A DNA stretch of 64,000 nt from positions 80,625 to 144,624 of the forward strand of contig CAKSHP010000002.1 in the NCBI GenBank assembly GCA_934457145.1. The letters run 5' to 3'. A program made the translations under genes and the position numbers. Below the pieces are notes generated by a model. It was not told where the DNA came from and searched no databases. It saw only the letters and a list, made by a program, of their open reading frames with translations. Below, piece after piece: positions 58,777-64,000 of the stretch (position 1 is its first letter; every line of letters begins with the position of its first letter). This stretch comes from an uncultured Clostridia bacterium (GTDB lineage Bacteria; Bacillota; Clostridia; UBA1381; UMGS1253).

Positions 58777-59853
58777 TTATTTAAAGCTGTTATATACATT
58801 ATCATTTTTTTCAACCTTTGCTTCCTCTGCTTTATACATTTTATTAAATGCATAGCTCTGTATCATTTGAAGAAGCATTGAATCGTCCGGATTATAAGCT
58901 GAATAGTCTATCTCCTGACCCATCTGCGTATAGTAGTCGCTCATCTGTTTAAATTCATCAGACGCTTTGAATTCTTCAAACAACGCTTCGCAGTCTACCT
59001 TTGAAGAATAGTCTTTATAATATTTGTTAGGCAATGTATAGTAGTCAACAAATTCTTTTATTTCGTCTTCGGAATATGCATACTTATCAAAGAGTTTCTT
59101 TGCTTCTTCTTCACCGCCGAGAGCTTCCATAGCGTTTGATTTTTCCGTATCATATTCATCATCAGCAACTGACATACCGTCATTTTTTGCAAGCTTAACC
59201 AAAATAGCGCTCTGAACAACCCAATCATAGGCATTTTTTCTTATATTATCAATTGCTTTTTCGCCGTTTGTGTCTTTTTCTTCATCCCAATTAATCTCGG
59301 AAGGATTTTTGGGCAAATCTTCCTTATTAAGTTCAACTCTTTTGATTATATGATAACCATAGCTTGTTTTAACGGGATCGCTTACCTGACCAACCTGGAG
59401 CGCCCAGCCAGCATCGTCAAACTCCTTAACCATTGTTCCGTCATTATGAGCAAATGTGTAACCCTGAGGTTTGGATTTGCTGCCCGGATCTTCGGAATAC
59501 TGTTCTACAAGCGCATCAAAGTTATCGTCTGTTATTTCGCTTTTGATTTTCTGAGCTTCGCTTAAAGCTTCTTCTTCTGTTCTGGTTGTTCCGTCCTCTT
59601 TGGTAAACAGCACTAAAATATGCTTAAGAGTCATATAATCTTCTTCTTTAACATCGCTTGTTGCATAACCGCTGCTTTGAAGATAAGATTTTTTGAAAAC
59701 TTCCGCAACAAGATTATAATGCTTCGCATTTATCTGCTGACCGTCATATTTTGCGATATAATCTGCTTTTGCGGTTTTTGAGCCGCAGCCCGCAAAACAT
59801 GATACACCCATTGCGATTGCTAAAACCGCTGATAATAGTTTTGTTTTTTTCAT
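58777..59853 (-). CDS. prsA: PrsA-like foldase lipoprotein (parvulin peptidyl-prolyl isomerase)
   Basis: A 358-residue extracytoplasmic foldase. It has a lipoprotein signal with a lipobox-like CFAGC (Cys at about 22) and a PpiC/parvulin domain at about 75-170 (MTLKHILVLFTK, FDALVEQYSEDPGSK, VGQVSDPVKTSYGYHIIKR). A long helical C-terminal region rich in Asp, Glu and Lys follows. The parvulin domain lies near the N-terminus, before the helical chaperone part, unlike Bacillus PrsA where it is central. GGAGG lies 8 nt before ATG 59853. The pth-mfd-prsA order is common in Bacillota. Confidence 0.92.
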   Translation of the reverse strand: MKKTKLLSAVLAIAMGVSCFAGCGSKTAKADYIAKYDGQQINAKHYNLVAEVFKKSYLQSSGYATSDVKEEDYMTLKHILVLFTKEDGTTRTEEEALSEAQKIKSEITDDNFDALVEQYSEDPGSKSKPQGYTFAHNDGTMVKEFDDAGWALQVGQVSDPVKTSYGYHIIKRVELNKEDLPKNPSEINWDEEKDTNGEKAIDNIRKNAYDWVVQSAILVKLAKNDGMSVADDEYDTEKSNAMEALGGEEEAKKLFDKYAYSEDEIKEFVDYYTLPNKYYKDYSSKVDCEALFEEFKASDEFKQMSDYYTQMGQEIDYSAYNPDDSMLLQMIQSYAFNKMYKAEEAKVEKNDNVYNSFK

Positions 59854-59897
59854 TTTTTTACACCTCCGTAAATTACGAATATCAATTCGCACTTCCC

Positions 59898-59926
59898 ATT
59901 ATAACACATCTTTTTGAAAACTACAA
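59898..59926 (-). promoter_or_regulatory. Sigma-A promoter of prsA
   Basis: Minus strand: -35 TTGTAG (59926-59921), 17-nt spacer, perfect -10 TATAAT (59903-59898). The -35 box overlaps the last codons of mfd. Confidence 0.7.
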
Positions 59927-62900
59927 CTGTTTTATTAATTGTAACAAATTTTTAACATTAGAAATAATTTGTTTAGAATGTTCCTTCTTTTGCTTAAGAG
60001 TAAGATAGCAAACCTCGCCTGCCGAGAACAAAAGCTTGCCTTTATATGCCGAAATCGCCTCCGAAACCTTTTTCATATCCATTTTTCCCGGCGCAAATTT
60101 AAAAATAATATTTTCGTCTTTTTGCGTTATTTCAACAATGCCGGCATTTTGCGCTTCGGATTTTATAAGCGCCGCTTCTATAACGTTTACGACTTCATCC
60201 GGTAAATCTCCGTAACGGTCAATAAGCTCTTCCGTAACATCATAATAATCATCCATATTTTCAATTGCAGCAATCTTTTTATAAGCGTCAATTCTTTGCT
60301 GTTGATTTGGAATATATTTTTCGCTGATATGCGCATTTATATTTAAATCAACAACCGTGTTAAGCTTTTCTTCCGCCGGGTTATTTGTCATCTCGTCAAC
60401 GCTTTGTTTTAATATTTTGCAATACATATCGTATCCCACAGCATCCATATGACCATGCTGCTGCGAGCCTAAAAGATTTCCCGCACCTCTTATTTGCAAA
60501 TCGCGCATTGCAATTTTAAATCCCGAACCGAATTCCGTAAATTCGCGTATGGCGCTTAATCTTTTTGTTGCAATCTCAGAAAGCGTTTTGTCGCGGCGGT
60601 AAGTAAGATAAGCATATGCCATTTTATTCGAACGCCCTACCCTGCCTCGCAGCTGATACAGCTGGGCAAGTCCCATTTTATCGGCGTTTTCTATTATAAT
60701 CGTGTTCACATTTGAAATGTCAAGCCCTGTTTCTATTATTGTTGTGCACACTAAAACATTTATATCGCCGTTTACCATGTCAAGCATAACATCTTCTAAC
60801 GCGCCTTCGCTCATCTGTCCGTGACCGACGCCGACTTTTGCCTCGCTTATAAGCGAGCTTATTCTTTCGGCAACCGAATAAATTCCCTTCACCTTGTTAT
60901 ATAAATAATAAACCTGTCCGCCTCTGCCAATTTCTTTTCTTATTGCGTCGGCAATAACGGATTCGTTATAATCCATAACATATGTCTGCACGGGATAACG
61001 GTTTTCGGGCGGCTGCGTTATAACGCTCATGTCGCGTATATTAACCATTGCCATATGCAGCGTTCTCGGAATCGGAGTTGCCGTGAGAGTTAAAACATCA
61101 ACATTTTTTCTTATTTCCTTAAGTTTTTCTTTATGACCGACACCGAAACGCTGTTCTTCGTCAATAATAAGAAGTCCTAAATCTTTAAACACCAAGTCCT
61201 TTTGTAAAATCCTGTGTGTTCCGATTATAATATCAACCTCGCCTGTTTTCAGCTTTTTTAATATTTCCTTTTGCTGATGCGGCGTTTTAAATCTTGAAAG
61301 CATCTCAACTCTTATTGGAAAATCGCTCATTCTGTTTGAAAAATTATTATAATGCTGCATCGCAAGCACGGTTGTAGGAACCAGATAAGCAACCTGTTTA
61401 GAGTCCATAACCGCTTTGAAAGCAGCCCTCATCGCAACTTCCGTTTTACCGTAGCCGACATCTCCGCAAAGCAAACGATCCATAGGCTTTTCAGACTCCA
61501 TATCACGCTTAACTTCTTCAATACATTTTAGCTGATCTTCTGTTTCATTATAGGCAAATGTGTCTTCAAACTGTCTTTGCCATACGGTATCTTTTGAAAA
61601 GGCAAAGCCCTTTGTTTTTTCACGCGCAGCATATAAATCGATAAGATATTTTGCCAAATCAGCAGTAGACGCTTTCACACGCGCCTTTGCCTTGTTCCAG
61701 TCCGCACCGCCGAGACGATTTACGCTGACTTTTCTTTGAGTGCTACCGATATATTTATAAAGCATATCAATCTGCGACACCGGAACGTAAAGTTTATCAG
61801 TTCCGTGATATGATATTTTTAAATAATCTTTGGTCACGCCAAGGGTTGTAAGTTTTTGTATGCCCTCATATTTTCCTATGCCGTGCACCTGATGCACAAC
61901 ATAGTCACCGGGCGAAATATCGGTAAACGAATGAATTTTATTTTCATCGTCGGTTTTATACTTTCTTTTTCGTTTATTTTCTTTAAAAATTTCCCGATCG
62001 CTGATAAGTACAAAATTTTCATCCGGATAGTAAAATCCGCCGGACAAGCTTTTGCACATAACATTTATTCTGCCGAGACAATTTTGATTAAACTCTTTTG
62101 CAAACACACATTCAATATCTGCATTATTAAGCGCCGTGGTCAGATTTTCGCACCTTGCGCTGCCGCCTGCCAGCAAAACAACCGTTGATTTTTTTTGTTT
62201 CCAGTCTCTTAAATCATCGTATAAAAACTCTATCTTGCCGTGAAATGAGTTCATAGACTGAACATTCATTGTAATGCTGTGTTTAAATTTTATTTGCGCT
62301 CCCGAATAAAACACTGCCGAAAGACCGATAAGCAAAGATGCACCTAAATACGAAAACAGCGTTCTGCGCTCTTTTAAAAATACTTTGTTTGACGGATACA
62401 AAACCCCTCTTTCAAGCAAATCCGTAACGCCTTCGCCAAAATTTTGCTCAAAATCTTTTGCGTTTTCTTCGCAGCGCTTTTCATCATCAATGAATATAAG
62501 CGAATTTTTATTAAAATAATCTATAACAGATGGTATCTTAGAATAAATCAAATGCACATATTTGTCAATTGATGCAAAGTAATATTTTTCTTTGAATTTT
62601 TCAATATCAGCGTTTAAATTTTCGATTGCTGCCGATACATCACTTTTTTTACGTTTCAGCTTTATAAGTTCGTTTCTTAAATCCGATAAAATTCTTTCTT
62701 TATCATCTTTTGAATATATAATTTCTCTGCAAGCGCATATACTTGCTTCGTTTATCTTTTCTATCGTTGTTTGTTTTTCAATATCAAAAAAACGGATTGA
62801 GTCGGTTTCATTATCAAAAAATTCTACACGCACGGGTTCCGGATAATTAGGCGAAAAAACGTCTAATATTCCTCCTCGCAGCGAAAACTGTCCGACTCCT

Positions 62901-63403
62901 TCAACCATATCTTCTCTGACATAACCCATTTGTGCAAGATTTTCTAAAAGATTATCTATATCAAACTCTTTGCCTATAGTAAACTTTAAAACGGAATTTT
63001 TAAAGCTTTCATATTCTGCACAAAACTGCATAACAGCTTCAATTCCGGCGACTGTAATATATTTTTTTTCATTTAAAGCAAGCGCTGCACACACGGACAG
63101 TCTTTCGGCGCTGCCGCTGCGGCTCACAGTGTCAACATCGTAAAACACATAATCTTTGGACGGAAAAAATAACACATTTCCCTCTGCAAAAAATTTCAAA
63201 TCCAAAGACAGTGTTCTTGCCTCAAATTCCGACGGACAAATTACTAAAATATTTTCCTCTTTTTCGCAAAATAAACTGTAAATCAGATGTGCTTTCTGAG
63301 CCGATGCTCCGCAAACAACATTTAAAGGCAAAATGCCGTTATCTATGCTTTTTATAATTTCTTTATATTCGGCGGAATTTTTCAATATATCGCTAAATGG
63401 CAT
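59921..63403 (-). CDS. mfd: Transcription-repair coupling factor
   Basis: A 1160-residue Mfd, the ATP-driven translocase that removes stalled RNA polymerase and recruits UvrA. In order: a UvrB-like N-terminal region (FFPSKDYVFYDVDTVSRSGSAER, then GQFSLRGGILDVFSPNYPEP), the RNA-polymerase-interacting CarD-like domain (SPGDYVVHQVHGIGKYEGI), and the RecG-like helicase with RLLCGDVGYGKTEVAMRA (Walker A), LLIIDEEQRFGVGHKE (DEEQ box), TLTATPIPRTL and RGRVGRSNK. The C-terminal TRCF domain (RIDAYKKIAAIENMDD) follows. It lies 28 nt downstream of pth. Confidence 0.97.
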   Translation of the reverse strand: MPFSDILKNSAEYKEIIKSIDNGILPLNVVCGASAQKAHLIYSLFCEKEENILVICPSEFEARTLSLDLKFFAEGNVLFFPSKDYVFYDVDTVSRSGSAERLSVCAALALNEKKYITVAGIEAVMQFCAEYESFKNSVLKFTIGKEFDIDNLLENLAQMGYVREDMVEGVGQFSLRGGILDVFSPNYPEPVRVEFFDNETDSIRFFDIEKQTTIEKINEASICACREIIYSKDDKERILSDLRNELIKLKRKKSDVSAAIENLNADIEKFKEKYYFASIDKYVHLIYSKIPSVIDYFNKNSLIFIDDEKRCEENAKDFEQNFGEGVTDLLERGVLYPSNKVFLKERRTLFSYLGASLLIGLSAVFYSGAQIKFKHSITMNVQSMNSFHGKIEFLYDDLRDWKQKKSTVVLLAGGSARCENLTTALNNADIECVFAKEFNQNCLGRINVMCKSLSGGFYYPDENFVLISDREIFKENKRKRKYKTDDENKIHSFTDISPGDYVVHQVHGIGKYEGIQKLTTLGVTKDYLKISYHGTDKLYVPVSQIDMLYKYIGSTQRKVSVNRLGGADWNKAKARVKASTADLAKYLIDLYAAREKTKGFAFSKDTVWQRQFEDTFAYNETEDQLKCIEEVKRDMESEKPMDRLLCGDVGYGKTEVAMRAAFKAVMDSKQVAYLVPTTVLAMQHYNNFSNRMSDFPIRVEMLSRFKTPHQQKEILKKLKTGEVDIIIGTHRILQKDLVFKDLGLLIIDEEQRFGVGHKEKLKEIRKNVDVLTLTATPIPRTLHMAMVNIRDMSVITQPPENRYPVQTYVMDYNESVIADAIRKEIGRGGQVYYLYNKVKGIYSVAERISSLISEAKVGVGHGQMSEGALEDVMLDMVNGDINVLVCTTIIETGLDISNVNTIIIENADKMGLAQLYQLRGRVGRSNKMAYAYLTYRRDKTLSEIATKRLSAIREFTEFGSGFKIAMRDLQIRGAGNLLGSQQHGHMDAVGYDMYCKILKQSVDEMTNNPAEEKLNTVVDLNINAHISEKYIPNQQQRIDAYKKIAAIENMDDYYDVTEELIDRYGDLPDEVVNVIEAALIKSEAQNAGIVEITQKDENIIFKFAPGKMDMKKVSEAISAYKGKLLFSAGEVCYLTLKQKKEHSKQIISNVKNLLQLIKQL

Positions 63404-63431
63404 TTTATTGCCTCCTTTTTTTAAATTTGTG

Positions 63432-64000
63432 TCAGTCTTTAATAATTGGTTTAACGGTTTTGTTATATTTGCTTGCCGCCTTATCGCAGCCTTCCTTTAT
63501 CATGCAAAAAAGTGCATCCGGCACAGTTTTTACTGCCGAAATTATATCATTTGCTTCTTCGTTTGAAAATCTTGAAAGAACATAGTCTTTAAGGTCATAA
63601 TTTTTCGGTGCTCCCACACCTAACTTTATTCTCGGAAAATTATCGCTTTGCAGCTGATATATTACAGATTTTATTCCGTTATGACCGCCTGCCGAACCTT
63701 TGGAGCGTATTCTCAAAGAGCCTGTCGGCAGTGAAATATCGTCATATATTATTATTATGTTTTCTGCCGGAATTTTATAAAATTCCGCCGCCTCGCGCAC
63801 GCTCTCACCGCTCAAATTCATATACGTCTGCGGTTTTAAAAGCATAACCTTTTCGCCCGCTATTTCCGTTTGTGCACACAGTCCTTTATATTTTATTTTA
63901 TTTACCTTAACGTTATACTGCTTTGAGAGATAATCTATCGTTTCAAAGCCTATATTATGTCTTGTGGTTTCATATTGTCTGCCGGGATTTCCAAGTCCTG
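63432..64000 (-). CDS. pth: Peptidyl-tRNA hydrolase, N-terminus cut by window edge
   Basis: The frame continues without a stop from 63432 to the right edge, so only the first few residues are missing. It recycles tRNA from peptidyl-tRNA that drops off the ribosome. Key residues are present: Asn in GLGNPGRQYE, the catalytic His in TRHNIGFET, LLKPQTYMNLSGESV, Asp in IIYDDISLPTGSLRIRSKGSAGGHNGIKS (general-acid/base region) and LGVGAPKN. Upstream of mfd, as usual. Confidence 0.96.
   Translation of the reverse strand, partial: GLGNPGRQYETTRHNIGFETIDYLSKQYNVKVNKIKYKGLCAQTEIAGEKVMLLKPQTYMNLSGESVREAAEFYKIPAENIIIIYDDISLPTGSLRIRSKGSAGGHNGIKSVIYQLQSDNFPRIKLGVGAPKNYDLKDYVLSRFSNEEANDIISAVKTVPDALFCMIKEGCDKAASKYNKTVKPIIKD

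Overview
The window is a low-GC, gene-dense stretch of a spore-forming anaerobic member of the Clostridia (Bacillota). The sporulation genes spoIIE and spoIVFB, the IreB regulator, the alr-mazEF cluster, a Phe T-box leader, M42 peptidases and SLH-domain surface proteins all point that way. PurF keeps the cysteines of the oxygen-sensitive 4Fe-4S type. I saw no tRNA, rRNA, insertion sequence, prophage or CRISPR array. The lineage cannot be named more exactly from the sequence alone.

Left part (1-16.7 kb). A partial sialidase-like protein and a class I amidotransferase-like hydrolase are read leftward. Rightward come a FemAB/alanine-racemase-like pair, prfA, a TPP riboswitch with the thiamine S-component thiT, and a DUF-acpS-nnr-alr-mazEF-secreted protein cluster. 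A leftward SLH/M15 peptidase follows, then yqhQ-prmC-rdgB and a D,D-carboxypeptidase.

Purine operon (16.9-28.4 kb, leftward). A strong promoter and a ZTP (pfl) riboswitch with its terminator precede purE-purC-purF-purM-purN-purO-AICAR transformylase-purD-purL. The last two steps use separate proteins: a stand-alone AICAR transformylase and an archaeal-type IMP cyclohydrolase, in place of bifunctional PurH.

Middle (28.5-47.6 kb). Here are tatD, citrate synthase, small proteins including a Cys-rich DUF1540 protein missing from a simple ORF scan, a YdcZ transporter, three tandem M42 peptidase genes (one with lost metal ligands), murD, spoIIE, spoIVFB with a very short partner, ireB, pheST behind a T-box, and typA.

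Cobalamin region (47.8-58.8 kb, rightward). A cobalamin riboswitch precedes a five-gene operon. It encodes a large SLH surface protein with DUF4430-type domains, an SLH protein carrying an alpha/alpha-toroid, a membrane-tethered DUF4430 protein, EcfT, and one polypeptide fusing two ECF ATPases to an S component. The toroid and DUF4430 domains are the two halves of mammalian intrinsic factor/transcobalamin. I read this as a surface-displayed, split intrinsic-factor-like B12 capture chain feeding an ECF importer, and it is the most interesting part of the window.

Right end. prsA, mfd and a partial pth are read leftward in their common conserved order.
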